From assembly GCA_948567375.1 (NCBI GenBank), contig OX419756.1, forward strand, positions 13,273,001 through 13,337,000: a DNA stretch of 64,000 nt. Reading direction: 5' to 3'. The translations under genes were made by a program, and so were the position numbers. Shown here piece after piece: positions 1-11,233 of this stretch (position 1 is its first letter; each line of letters starts with the position of its first letter). The DNA is from Lunularia cruciata. Lineage: Eukaryota; Streptophyta; Marchantiopsida; Lunulariales; Lunulariaceae. Below the pieces are notes generated by a model that was not told where the DNA came from, searched no databases, and saw only the letters and a program-made list of their open reading frames with translations.

Positions 1-157
1 CTCAAGGAAGCTTCTTGAGAAGCTTCAAGGGACTTGTTTGCTACCTATAAATACCAAGGCCGAAGCTCATGCTAGGCATTCAGAGTTTTCCCTCATTCAA
101 GTGTCCCAATGTGAGCTTCCATTCTCCTATTTCTCTCCTCGGTTTTGGTCTTTTACA
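1..157 (+). repeat. 3' part of an LTR (truncated by window edge)
   Basis: This stretch matches, on the opposite strand, the LTR-like sequences at 33179-33540 and 44161-44525. All three share a TATA-like box (TATAAATACC at 47-56 here), then AAGCTCA, a GCTAGGCATT-like block, and an end reading TCTTTTACA (149-157). In the 44 kb copy that end sits directly beside a primer-binding site, which identifies it as an LTR 3' end. No primer-binding site follows here, so this may be a 3' LTR or a rearranged fragment. Confidence 0.6.
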
Positions 158-284
158 GAAGGTCACTGCAATTTCTATAATCTAACCCAAATTAAGGTAA
201 AATCTTGGATTTTGTTAGGTTTAAGCTTAGTTTTTTACTATGTAATACTCCAAGTAAAAGGGAGAAAACACAAATTTCACACTC

Positions 285-1127
285 AATCCTCCGATGCACC
301 AAAGGAGCACTTTCTCTTTATTATATAGACAAAGAGGATCTCCTCTAAAGAAGCTCTACCATAGGATTAGGCACATAGATAGGTGATATATCAACAAGCT
401 CCACCCTTGGATTACTTACTTGGATGGGTGACATGTTGGTCTTGGTCCTATCTGGTTGGTCAAACAAGCTTTGACTAGAGGAAATCTTTTATAGAGTCTT
501 CTTGTAAGAATCTTAGAATCACATGGGTGAGGTACCGTTGGAAAGCTCTCAGCAAGACAAACAAAGGAGAGGGAAGGTCAGCTTTTCTTCCATTGGGAGG
601 GGGGATTTTGCACATTTTTTAGACCTAATTCATCTATTTAGGCCTTTGAAATTGCCTTCAAAGCTTTGTCATATTTTGGTTCCTGCTCTAGTAGTAGAAG
701 TCTTCTTTTGGTGACATCTCTTTCTGATTTATTTAGTCCATCATGTGTAACATCCTTCAAGATGTTACGAAACCAATTCTCACCTTTAAATCATATGTCT
801 AGCTATTGGTTCTAGTGTTTTCAAGTCTATTTTGGTTTTTGCCCTATTAATAGAAGTACTCTTTTGGTAATACTTCTATCTGATCTATTTAGTCTATCAT
901 GTGTAACATTCTTCAAGATGTTACCAAACCAATTCTCACCTTTAAATCATATATTTAGCTATTGGTTATAGGATTTTCAAGTCTATTTTTGTTTTCGCAC
1001 TATTAATAGAAGTACTCTTTTGGTGATACTTCTATCTGATCTATTTTATCCATCATGTATAACATCATTCCAGATATTACCAAACCAAATTTCACATCTA
1101 GATGATATGGCTAGCTCTTGGTATTAC
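285..1127 (+). repeat. Dispersed repeat with internal 156-bp tandem array
   Basis: The segment from about 270 to 640 is a diverged copy of 34034-34565 in the same orientation; both start near TTTCACACTCAA and end near a GGTATTACAA or AGTATTACAA block. Here the 3' part is amplified: a unit containing ATCATGTGTAACAT recurs at 741, 897 and 1053, an exact period of 156 bp, with a partial unit before the first. The 34 kb copy has only one unit. No coding capacity is seen. It could be an LTR of another retroelement family, but I cannot define TG...CA ends. Confidence 0.6.
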
Positions 1128-2900
1128 AACTGTCTTTGTTTATTGATTAATTGTCCAATCCTTCTTCTATTTCATATACAATGATTAGTTCCTCGTTTGA
1201 AATTCCCCAAAGAATCAATACAATATGATATTTGAAAAGATAATTGAAGATTATAAGGAAAGTATAGTTATATCCATTATAGTATGAGTATTCATTCATT
1301 TATAAAATCTATGAGATATTTACAATAAATATAAATATATAAATAAATAAATATATATATATATGATTAATGTTATTATAAAATTTAGTTCTATAAAATA
1401 CTCATTTTTTTATTTACATGTTTTATATTTACACATTGTATTTACACATTTTAGTATTTACACTTAAAGTGAATATTTTTTTACAAAATAGAAATGATAG
1501 TATTTCTAATTGACTACCTTGTTATAAAGGAATAGTAGCCAAAATCTAGGGATATTATTACTTACAAGTGCTATATAAATGATATATAGCTAATTGAGTA
1601 TATTCAAGAGTTTCTCACTAGTTTCAAGGTTTGGTTATATAGCTAATTGATTACATTCAAAAACTTCTCACTAGATGTTAGGCATGGTAATCTTTCTCAA
1701 GGTTCTAATTCTACATAGAATATAAAACATATTAATTTCAACTTCCATCTTTAATTACATCCAAACACCAAAGCTGACTATGCAATCCCAAGGAAATAAA
1801 CTTCTAAATGGACTATTATGTAGGTGTTTATAAGAGGCGGATGGGAGTATGTTTTTCTATATCAGAAATGTTTTTATTCAACTTATGTTCATAAATATCA
1901 TACATAAATATAAATAGGAATATAAACATATGGGATATAATGTTGAATGAAACTTATCTTAAAAAAAATTCCCTTAAAAAAATCATTATGAACATAACAT
2001 TTAATTTATATATTCCTATATATCACATTATTTTATATAAAGGAGAAATATACAATATTTTTTACAAGAGTACCTTTACAATGGAATTGTTTTGATTATA
2101 GAACATAAAATGAGGTTCAAAGAATTAAAGCTTTACAACTTTTTATTCAAAGCTCTTTGTAGTCTTATCACTAATATTGTAAAAGAAAACATGGAAAAAA
2201 TGAATTTAAAATGATAAAAATAAAGGTATCAGTTTTTCACCTAGGGTTTGATGCCCCTTGTGCTAGTATTTCAAATAAATTAAAAAGGACACTAGAAAAT
2301 ACTGTACAAACTTAAGCAAAGAAATAAGACTTTCAACATGACCATGGTCTCCATTTAAAGTTTGAAGGTCTTACTGGCAAAGACTATCTAAGAAATTGGT
2401 AAATATGTGGTGAGTTTATTTCTGAATTTACACGGACTCCAGAATATATCCATTTTTAATATGCAGAACCATGGTGTCATATTTCCCATTTTCCATGTAG
2501 ATTTTTCATAAATATTTGCAAGTTTTTTCTATTAGCACAATTGTGCTTAAATATCATGGATAATTTATCCTTTTGTAATTAGATAACTATGCGATAGAAC
2601 TTGTATGATTTTCTCCTTCATGTAAAATGAGTGCCTTAACATGATAATTACAAGTCCATAATTAAGAAGAAGAAATCACTACATTATGTTGTCGTTGAAT
2701 AAGATATAATTAGATAAAGTCAAACTTTACAATCTTCTTGTGTGCAAAACTTTAACTTTATTAGGAGGACATACTAAAGGGTACTCACATGTTATGACAT
2801 CAGTTGAGCTTTTGTAGCTTATTCACTTCAAAATTTGATTTTAACATCTTGATGATGAACCTCACAATTGATAAATGTAACTTAGAGATTGGAAACAAGT
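1128..2900. other. AT-rich intergenic stretch, nothing identified
   Basis: Very AT-rich sequence with a short (TA)n tract near 1348-1364 and many stops in all frames. I see no gene, RNA or recognisable element. Confidence 0.5.
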
Positions 2901-3074
2901 GTATACATGATCCATACATCTTAGACTACAAGGTCTGATGCAAACACTATCATGAGGGTGCATTGCAGACCCAAGCCAATTCTAAGGGTATACATGACCC
3001 GTACATTTTAGACCACAAGGTCTGATGCAAACACTATCATGAGTAGCATTGCAAACCTCCTCCAATTCCAATGG
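2901..3074. repeat. 87-bp tandem duplication
   Basis: Two units beginning GTATACATGA at 2901 and 2988, sharing the block GGTCTGATGCAAACACTATC. They differ at several positions, so the duplication is not recent. Confidence 0.75.
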
Positions 3075-3499
3075 ATAACCTTACTACTTCCTGATATTGG
3101 ATGGTAGAGTCTCCATAGTGCCACACTCTACCTCCAAAGCATCTTCACCTTTATCTATCCTTGATGTTAGGTAAGGTAGGGAAGTACAAGTGGGCAGCCT
3201 AGGTCTTCTTTCCCTCCTTGCCAACGCTCTTCTCCTTTGAGACTTTATTAGACCTACAAAACCTATATCCGCCCTTTGTCAAGGACTTTCCTTAGTTACT
3301 CCATGATTATAAGCTAGACGAGGAGTTACAATCAATAGAGTCATGCTTTGCCCATGCTCTACTCCACTCTTTGTGTTTCTCAATAGGTGGGTCATTTGGG
3401 CTAGTTTTGAGCACCTATGGGATTGCTTCTCCCATTATTGCTCCAAATTTAGGTTTTTCTCTTCTCTTTACATTCTATCAGTGCATTGCCTCAGGTCAT

Positions 3500-5660
3500 G
3501 TGCCCCCTAGAGTAGCTCATCTATTTGGAGCTTCTTGTTCACTCGCTCTTGTGGAGGAGACTTCCAATGTGCACCCATTGCTATTGGAGATTCTTTTTTG
3601 TGTTTGGTCTCTTGTACTATTTGCTAATAATTGTGGCAATCTTTTTCTTCCTTCTTGTCTCCGCATCAATTTGATATGGCTACTCTTGGGAAATATGAGA
3701 TGGTTATTGCATGCATTTGAGCATCCTTGGACATTCATCTAGATTGGGTGGTGGTCCAAGTTGATGTCTCCCATGCCTTTACTAGCATCTCTTCTCAAGC
3801 ATCTTTATGTGCTCTTTGCTCAGCTATGGATAAGATCTCCTCCTTGATCCTCTTTGTCTATACTTCTATGCTATTGAGATACCTCTATTGTATAGCCACT
3901 ATATTAGTAAAAGAGAGCTCTTATAGTTGATATCAACCACGTGCACACAACAAGGAGACCCATTTGGGAGGAGGGCTTCTATTTTCCATAACACATTACA
4001 TAATTTTGAGATAGGTAGCAATAACTTACTCATCTTGTATTTTCCCATCCATATTGTACAACACTCGTATTGTATGCCTTTTAGAGGATGAAGTTAGCAT
4101 GGTATCTACTTTCACAATCAACTTCAGGGCCTTTGAGTCCAGACTTGTAAATGCAAGGTCTTGAGCCCATGACAATCCTCACTCTCTCTAACTTCCCACT
4201 AGGATTCCAATTCCTTGTAGGTGGTTTGAGAGTTCTAGGCTCTCTTTTGGGATAAGAGAATTTTTGTAGTTTGTTCATATCCAACATCTAAGTATAGGCC
4301 ACAACCCATACTCACATCCTCTCCCAATTGGAGAACACATAGGTGATCTATGCCATTTTTAGTTGTTGTTACTTCTCTAGGGCCTCATGTTTAGCATTCT
4401 TGCTTATACATACATTCTTGCTTATGGAGGCGCTATTGTCATATTTGTGGATGTCTGATAGTAATTTTTCCACTTTGTGAGAGGTATGCATACTTCACAT
4501 AAATACTAAATGAGTGGCATAGGTAGTAGATAACTCTCCCAATAGTCATGAGTAGATACTATCTCATAGTACAACATGTCACAACATATATCAGAGCATG
4601 TGCTCTAGTGGTCCCTCAATTAACAAATTGGTGCTTACAGGAGGGTTGTCCTTTTTTGTTGGGACCTATCATAATAGTGAATTCAAGCACTTCTGCCTCC
4701 TAAGCATATCTTTGATTAACTCATGATTTATTGCATGTACATCACTCCATGAGTTTATTTACTGTGTATATTGAGACTATAGGAAGCTCTAGGTGGATCT
4801 CAATGAGCATACACACATCTCAATTAGCATCTCATTTATGCGCATCTACTTAACAAAGTTAGGATATCTCTTGCAGGGGAAAAGGCTCTAGAGCTTGGCT
4901 CCAAGCTTCACTCTTGATTGATGACTTCCATTTCACTTTTGAGGAGTTTTTCACAACATTACGATTGAGGGTGGATCTACCAAATCTAGCTTCATAGGAT
5001 TGCTAGACCAATGTGTATGTAGTTCCACTCATGACATACGAGGGATACATTTTCTACAATGTGTAGAGTGGAGCACACCACAGTCCATGATGCAATTTGC
5101 GATATAGTTGCTAAGATCTTACAAGCTACATGGGTCCAAGTTTAGATCGAGAAATGGTTGGATCTACCAAGACCACCTATCTGTTGGGTGCGAGCAGATA
5201 TTGTTACTTCCACGGATGGTCGCCACATCTTGCATGACATGGTGATGGTGAACCCTCTACAAGCGGAGTCCTTGACACAAGCAAGCATACATACGGGAGC
5301 AACAACGACCATTGCTTCTAGGGGCAAGGAGTACCATTATGCACCCCGACTATCCTTTACACCTCTAGTGATAGAGATTTTTTGGTACTCACATCACCAT
5401 TTCAATGGGCTTCTCAAGGAGGTAACACGAAGTTCTTTGCATTTGCTGTCTTTCCAACCATGCTCACATCCTATTACATATAGGGCGTATCAATCACTTT
5501 GCAATGTACTAAAGCTTTGGGTATTCAATTTGCAATGTACTCAAGCTTTGGGTCTTCATTGATAAGCAACTGCAATAGGTACACCCAACACGGTTAGGTA
5601 TTAGCTCTTCCAATGGTATTAGACATACCATTGGAAGACCTCTACCACCCATTTTAGGGG
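3500..5660 (+). mobile_element. Decayed LINE-like element, family B (RT + RLE-like C-terminus)
   Basis: Broken reading frames on the plus strand retain two recognisable parts. The reverse transcriptase part shows LFGASCSLAL (about 3522), HQFDMATLGKYEMV (3664-3705), WVVVQVDVSHAF (3746-3781) and QQGDPFG (about 3948-3968). It also has a block CIFPSILYNTRIV (4037-4075) where this family normally has its ADD catalytic pair, here lost. About 1 kb further on are HFLQC (the end of a zinc knuckle), VHDAICDIV (about 5082-5108), then RADIVTSTDG, LHDMVMVNP and a KEYHY block (5191-5340). This D...D...K arrangement resembles the restriction-like endonuclease of R2-type non-LTR elements. Frameshifts and stops are frequent, so it is a fossil. 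Family-level assignment is by motif recall only; element ends are not defined. Confidence 0.7.
5606..5638. other. Perfect 14-bp hairpin, 5-nt loop
   Basis: TCTTCCAATGGTAT (5606-5619) is followed by the loop TAGAC and by its exact reverse complement (5625-5638). It lies about 150 bp beyond the endonuclease-like block of the family B element, where a 3' UTR would be. It could be a 3'-end RNA structure of the element or a chance palindrome. Confidence 0.5.
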
Positions 5661-6772
5661 TAGACTATCCACTCCTTAGTTTATTTGGTGCTCATTGAGG
5701 GGGCATTTTTCCCCCACTGCTCCTACTTGTGTATGTCTTTGTTTTTGGTTGCTTGGGATTGTTGTGGTTTACACTTTTCTTTCCTATCGCACATGTTTGT
5801 ACCTTGTATTCCCTCCCCTTACCTTCCTTCGAGGTGCGCTATATATATATCTCATATTGCTTCTTTTGTTTTATCAATCTTTCAGGTTGGTACATGGCAC
5901 CCAACTCAAATCACGAAATACCGACTAGGAACGCAGTTGAATAATTCTCTGAACGGCGCTTCTCCAATGGTTCTCTGCCCGGAGAACAGGGAGAAGGGCC
6001 ATCACTTCTTACCACGAGTCTCGCTACTGGTACTCCCTTGACCTGAACGTCCCAAATCTCGACACTTGGCCGGAAGCTAAGTAAGACCGTCTGTTGGGAA
6101 ACTGGCACCCGAATTCTCCCACAGTCCACGGTCCCCAGCCAGCACCATCCTGACGGTCGCGGGAGGGCCCTGGTCGCCATGACCACGGATCCCGCGACGG
6201 GCAACCAGGGCCTCAGATTACGATCGGACTTATGAAGGAGCAGCAGCGCAAAGCGGAAACGGGCAGCTTTGTCAAATGAAATCGGGAGACTTTTGGGTCA
6301 GTGGCATCAGAGTCCGCGAACCAATATCTGAATCACCACGTGGAGGCCATTCGCAGGTTGCGGCGCAGGGCTTGCGTTGTTGACGCGATTCGTTCCTTGC
6401 TCTTCCTCTCAGTGGCTGCTGTTCTCATCTAGTACTGTGATGGAGAAAACTCTCTCTCTGTGCTTTTGTAGTAGATCTGGAAATAGATCGGTGGAATCTT
6501 GACAGGGGTGGAGGTTGGAGGGGGTCTGTAGGATCCCAGGTGGAAGATGTTGACTGACTGGTGACAGAGACCTGAGTTGGGCACAAAGTGGTTTACGAAC
6601 TTTCGATGAGCAGTTTGAGGATGAGTGGGGAGGCGGGAAATTGAGATTAAGACCTTGGGAGCTTTCGGGTGAGCTCTGGAAATTATCTGTGATTATAGTC
6701 AAGGAGGGGGTGTGATTGGATTTTAGTTGGGAAGGATTAGTATCCTCTGTTGGGTAGAGACGGTGGGTTGCC
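5661..6772 (+). other. Upstream region of the F-box gene
   Basis: The sequence changes near 5900 from AT-rich repeat to visibly GC-richer DNA that continues into the F-box gene. It presumably holds promoter and 5' UTR, but I cannot place a TATA box or start site. The open frame on the minus strand at 5911-6204 resembles nothing I know and probably reflects composition. Confidence 0.4.
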
Positions 6773-8047
6773 ATGGAGTCGTCTGAGATGGAACGCAGCA
6801 GGGACGACAGTGAAGGAAAGAGAGCTTTGCTGTCTGTGGACTGGGATGTGCTGCCTGAAGATCTACTAGCTCGAATCTTGTCCAAATTGCCCTTCTCGAG
6901 CCTTGTCAGGTCTCGGGGGGTGTGCAAGAAGTGGAGAGATCTCACACATTCCCCCGAGTTCACGTTCTCAGGTAACCTGGCTTCCAAGTGCGTACCCATT
7001 TACTTCTACGAGGGGCCATTGCAGGTGTATAATTCAAGGACCAATGCGTGGGAAGAGCAGAGCTTGCAGTTTCTTGGGGTTCCGTTAAGTTGTCTGGCCT
7101 TGCTGGTATCAGCTGGGGGGTTGCTCTGTTTCAAACACAAAGTTTCTGGAGACTTTGTGGTTTGTAATCCCATTACTAAGCGCTGGAGAGTTGTGCAGTT
7201 GCCTCCTGGGTTTGATCATGGCGCTATCAGCCCTCCGCAGCCAGGAAGGGAGTGGATTGTACCCGAGCTGGAGACAACATCCACACAGCAATCCCGGGCC
7301 GTCGCCGAGGATAAAACTCCGATGGCTGAGTTTTACCAGACGTTTGGTAGGGAAGGAATTGTAGGGTTATTGACAGAGAAGTATGAAAGGAACTACAAAC
7401 TCATCGTGGCAGGAATCAGAGATGAGTCATCCGCGCAGCGGCCTACGCTGATTTACGACTCGTTGACGACTTCTTGGACAAGAGGGAGTGAGGTTCCAAC
7501 TGGAGTAAGATTTTGGGAATCAGGGAAGCCGATCTACTTTAACGGGACCTTTTATTGTGTCACCTGGAGTAAAGGTTCCCCCCCAGGCTTTTGCTCTCTG
7601 AGGAAACCGTGGAGTATAGTGAAATACAATGTGAGAGAGGATAACTGGAGTGAATACAGTCTCAGCGAACGCAATACTGTTATACCCCAGCTTGTAGAGC
7701 ACCGTGGGCGAGGGTGTTTGGTGCAGAAGAGAATGCTCACCCTGAACAAGTCTGGGCTGTTATTTGAGGAGCTGGGGAAGCCGGATGAACCAGCGAGGTT
7801 AATGTTCATGGATGTCCATGAGGCTAGCATTCCCGCGATGGGGGACTGGTGCGTTGGCCAGGGTGATTGCTTGTACATCGCTGGTGGTGGGCGCGAGCAG
7901 CGTAAAGACCTGGGTTTCTCCGTTGTATCATGCGACTTGACTAGAGATGTCTCGAACAGGTTGCCTATCCTCTTTGATTACACCAAGCCTCGGCCGAGTC
8001 TGACCTGGCTTCGTACTCTTGAGGCATCCATGACTGCTGCAGTTTAG
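6773..8047 (+). CDS. F-box/kelch-type protein, intact, single exon
   Basis: This 424-residue protein has an N-terminal F-box at about residues 24-65 (WDVLPEDLLARIL, then VCKKWRDL), the part that binds SKP1 in SCF ubiquitin ligases. A C-terminal region of the plant F-box-associated/kelch kind follows, with a typical VVCNPITKRWR segment near residue 130 and later WSIVKYNVREDNW and LVEHRGR. By family it should select proteins for ubiquitination; its substrate is unknown. The start is supported by a strong context (GCCATGGAG) and by alignment with the broken copy downstream. The frame is uninterrupted and intronless, as is common in this family. A degenerate tandem copy at 9801-11233 lies about 1.75 kb downstream on the same strand. 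Similar plant proteins include the At5g15710-like group, but I cannot name an orthologue. Confidence 0.88.
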   Translation: MESSEMERSRDDSEGKRALLSVDWDVLPEDLLARILSKLPFSSLVRSRGVCKKWRDLTHSPEFTFSGNLASKCVPIYFYEGPLQVYNSRTNAWEEQSLQFLGVPLSCLALLVSAGGLLCFKHKVSGDFVVCNPITKRWRVVQLPPGFDHGAISPPQPGREWIVPELETTSTQQSRAVAEDKTPMAEFYQTFGREGIVGLLTEKYERNYKLIVAGIRDESSAQRPTLIYDSLTTSWTRGSEVPTGVRFWESGKPIYFNGTFYCVTWSKGSPPGFCSLRKPWSIVKYNVREDNWSEYSLSERNTVIPQLVEHRGRGCLVQKRMLTLNKSGLLFEELGKPDEPARLMFMDVHEASIPAMGDWCVGQGDCLYIAGGGREQRKDLGFSVVSCDLTRDVSNRLPILFDYTKPRPSLTWLRTLEASMTAAV

Positions 8048-9800
8048 CGGGACCTGGCGTAAATTCGTCCGTCAAGAGGAAATTATTTCCCTAAGTGGAC
8101 CAACGTCGCTCTTTTTCCAACATGGGCTCAGGAAATGAAGTGTTGGAGCAGGGAACAAGAGTAGAGACGCGCAAAACTGTTGCTGCTAATTCTCGTGAAC
8201 CTACCGTAAGCTTAGGCTTCTGAAGATAGTTACGAATGTAACTATCCTCTATCTTTATACAACAGGGAACTCTAAGCACAAACCGAAAGTGTCGTCGGGG
8301 GCAAAGGTCTTGCCCTTCATTTCTGTATGAGGTATGCCACCTCCTCGCAATCAGCACAAGGTTACCTGGGTGACATGGTCTGCAAAGAAGGTATTCGTAA
8401 AGTTCGATCTTTTTCCTACCAGATTGATGGGCAGGTGGGTTAGTGGATCATTAATTTGCATACCATAATATCGGAACACCTGCTAATTGTTGATGTGGGA
8501 TTATACTCAAAACAGATGGGTGCTTTTCAGCCAAGAGTGCAAGTAGACTTCAAACCACTCACACTAGCAGTTTACTGTTAGTATGCCTTGATACTACGTA
8601 CTTTATAATTCTCATCAGCGGAAGGCGCATAATTGTTTATTTTAGCTTGAGCTCCAAGTCAACGATCTGGTACGGGATCAAGTTTACAAGTAACTTGAAT
8701 TGAACCCCAGAAATTTTGTCAAGACTCATATAGTCATATATCCACCTGAGGAGCTAAAACATTAATCCGATCTGTGGTAAGATCTTCATCTATTGTTTAT
8801 ATCTGCTTGAATGACGGCTGGCAACCGTCTTATCGCTCTTGCCTGCTTCTGTCTCTTTCCCCTGCCCGCAGACGCTGTCTGGTAGCAGGATGAGACGTGT
8901 ACCATGTCGTAAATATGTCAATAGAATGATTTCAAATCCAAGGGACTTATAAATTTATCCTTACCTCAGTTGGTCCTTTGTGCTTCTTCTTATACTCCTG
9001 ATGCAATTCTGTCGACCTGAGTTCACTGCAGAGATACGATGGCGTTGATTGTTAGAGTAGGAGACTTCCAATCTGATTCCTAACCGGTAAAGCGTTCGGT
9101 GTAAGAGCTCAACTAAACCATCGTGGTGTAATGTCGCTAACAAACAGTCCTCGCTGATAGTGAATGGGAAACTTTTGTATAGCATATTTTCGCGTTGATT
9201 GGATTAGATCACTTCAGTGACTTTAGATGAATGATTATTCAACCAGATCGGGACGATGCTCATGGCATGTGAACCGTATTTCTGCTGATTGCAAGCGAGA
9301 AAATTTTCACCGTCTATTTGTTCTCTGCTTGGCCAGACTTCAGGCTCACGCGTTAGAAGGATTCGATTGAAATTACTAGGATCTGGATTGCCAAACAACG
9401 GAACTCCAAACCCCTAAAATTACGGAGTGACTTATGTAAATTTGTGTATGTCTGTCCGTAGTGCTTCTCCTTCTCTGATTCTAGGAGTTGTACGGGAAGT
9501 GCTAAAAGCTTTTCACATGCTAACCCATGAACTTCGAATTTTGTGAATTTTGTGGCGTGATTCATGCGGTATTGTAACTGTCTGACCGCGAGCTCCTTTC
9601 TATCTCTCATCTTATCAATTAGTGAATCTGTGTAAACATCTGGGACTCTACTTAGACTCTTCTTGGTATCCGAACTCCGAAGCGTGTCTTTCTTCCTCGC
9701 AAAGCTCATGATAGTTGCTGGCACGCTGTTCTTTTGATCAGTCTTACACGATCTCTCTTCTTCAACTCAATAAGTTTATTTAGTCCGCTTAGAACCGAAG
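8048..9800. other. Spacer between the two F-box copies
   Basis: No recognisable gene. A 123-codon open frame on the minus strand (9724-9353) and a smaller one at 9185-8961 have no motif I know. They lie just upstream of the F-box pseudogene, so they may be chance frames in its old 5' region. Confidence 0.4.
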
Positions 9801-11233
9801 ATGCCGTTTCTGAAACCCATGGAGATGGGCACCCCCATTTCTTGTTTTTATCATGCTAAAGTATGTGGAGAAGAACAGGGACGACCTGACTGGGAATCTT
9901 TGGGTGAGGACATTCATATTATGGTGCTTCGCAAGCTTCTTGTCTTCAGTCTCAAGAGATTTCGAAGTGTTTGCAAGAGGTGGAATTACCTGACTCGAAC
10001 TCTTGAGATTAGTGTTCCTCAACACGCCGCCGCAAGGACTCTGGCGAGCTACTTCAGCCACGGGCAACTAACTGTGTTCAATCAGATGAAGGATTGCTGG
10101 GAGGAGCAGTGCTTGGACTGCTTGAAGTTTCCAACCCATTCTCTCTCCTTGCTTGTAGCAGCTGGGGGTCTGCTCTGTTTCACGACGAGCATAACCGGAG
10201 AGCTTATCATATGTAATCCAATCTCCATGCGATGTAAGTATTTGCAATTGCCGAAGGGCTTTAGTGACAAAGCTATTACTGATCCTTCGCCAGACCTTCT
10301 GAAGCCTGTGGTCACGCTAGAGGGCGGCAAGGAGGCAATCGAAGCATTTCAAAGGTCTTTTGGGAAGCAGGTGGTTGTTGGGTTGCTTACAGAGAAACAC
10401 AAACAATGGTACAAGTTAGTGGTTGCAGGTATAAGGAAGAAGGAAATGAGCGGGTTACTCTTGTCTACGATTCTTTTACCGACAGGTGGAAGAAAGGTGC
10501 TGAGGTGCCCAAAGGGGCCAGATTTTGGGAATCTGGTGGATGTGTGAATGTCAACGGTTCTCTGTACTGCATAACCTTCAGTGCTGGGCTCCCAAGCGGC
10601 ACTTGTGGTTTGGACTGGCCCTGGAGTATTGTCAGATACAACTCGGATAACGATAACTGGACTGAAATCCGTCTAGGAAGACGAGGCTCAATTTTGCCGC
10701 AGCTTGTTGAGCATCGTGGTCGTATCTTTCTGCTACAACGGAATGGCAAAGCAGAAAATGAGATTTCGTATTCGGAGCTGAAGGAGGATGAACCCATATT
10801 GACCTTGACCGGAAAACATCTGCCTTCCACCTTGTTTCCTCCGAAAGCTGGGAAGAGATGTCCCATAGTTATGCAAGACTGATGCGTGGGCCAGGGAGAC
10901 TGGCTCTATGTAGCCGGTCGCCACCGTGAGAATGAAGCTGACCGTACTTGTCAGCGAGAACTGGTGATAATTGCTCACAATTTCACGACAGATAAATGGA
11001 ACCGCCTTCCGACTATGGCCGATGCATCTACATTGAGTGCTCATTTTTCTGCTGCGCTTCACGGATTTCACAACGCCACTTGGTTACATGCTTTTGAGCC
11101 ATCATTAAGAGCTCTGTCCTATGACTTCAAGTGCTGGTGTCTTATGGAGATTATCGGGGTTTCTAGTTTCTTTACAGTTTCTTTCACGTTGTCTAAGATC
11201 TGTCACCAACCAGATCATGACCCTAGGAAATAG
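9801..11233 (+). pseudogene. Tandem F-box/kelch copy broken by frameshift and nonsense
   Basis: The sequence aligns along its length with the intact F-box protein at 6773. The F-box is degraded: WESLGEDI replaces WDVLPEDL, losing the conserved proline. The frame is open from 9801 to about 10435 (through VVAGIR), then continues in another frame from about 10440 (RVTLVYDSF). That requires a net change equal to one lost or two gained bases. A second lesion is TGA at 10880-10882, exactly where the intact copy has TGG in GDWCVGQGD. This is a single G-to-A change, after which CVGQGDW and the C-terminal part continue in frame to 11233. With both lesions and a damaged F-box it is best called a pseudogene, although a truncated N-terminal product cannot be excluded. 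The moderate divergence suggests the duplication is old. Confidence 0.85.

Noticed and set aside
5911-6204. 97-codon minus-strand frame in the F-box upstream region
   Set aside because: It is arginine/proline-rich translation of GC-rich promoter DNA with no known motif.
10880-10882. TGA as selenocysteine or RNA-edited codon in the F-box copy
   Set aside because: Land plants lack nuclear selenocysteine insertion, and the copy has an independent frameshift, so a nonsense mutation is simpler.
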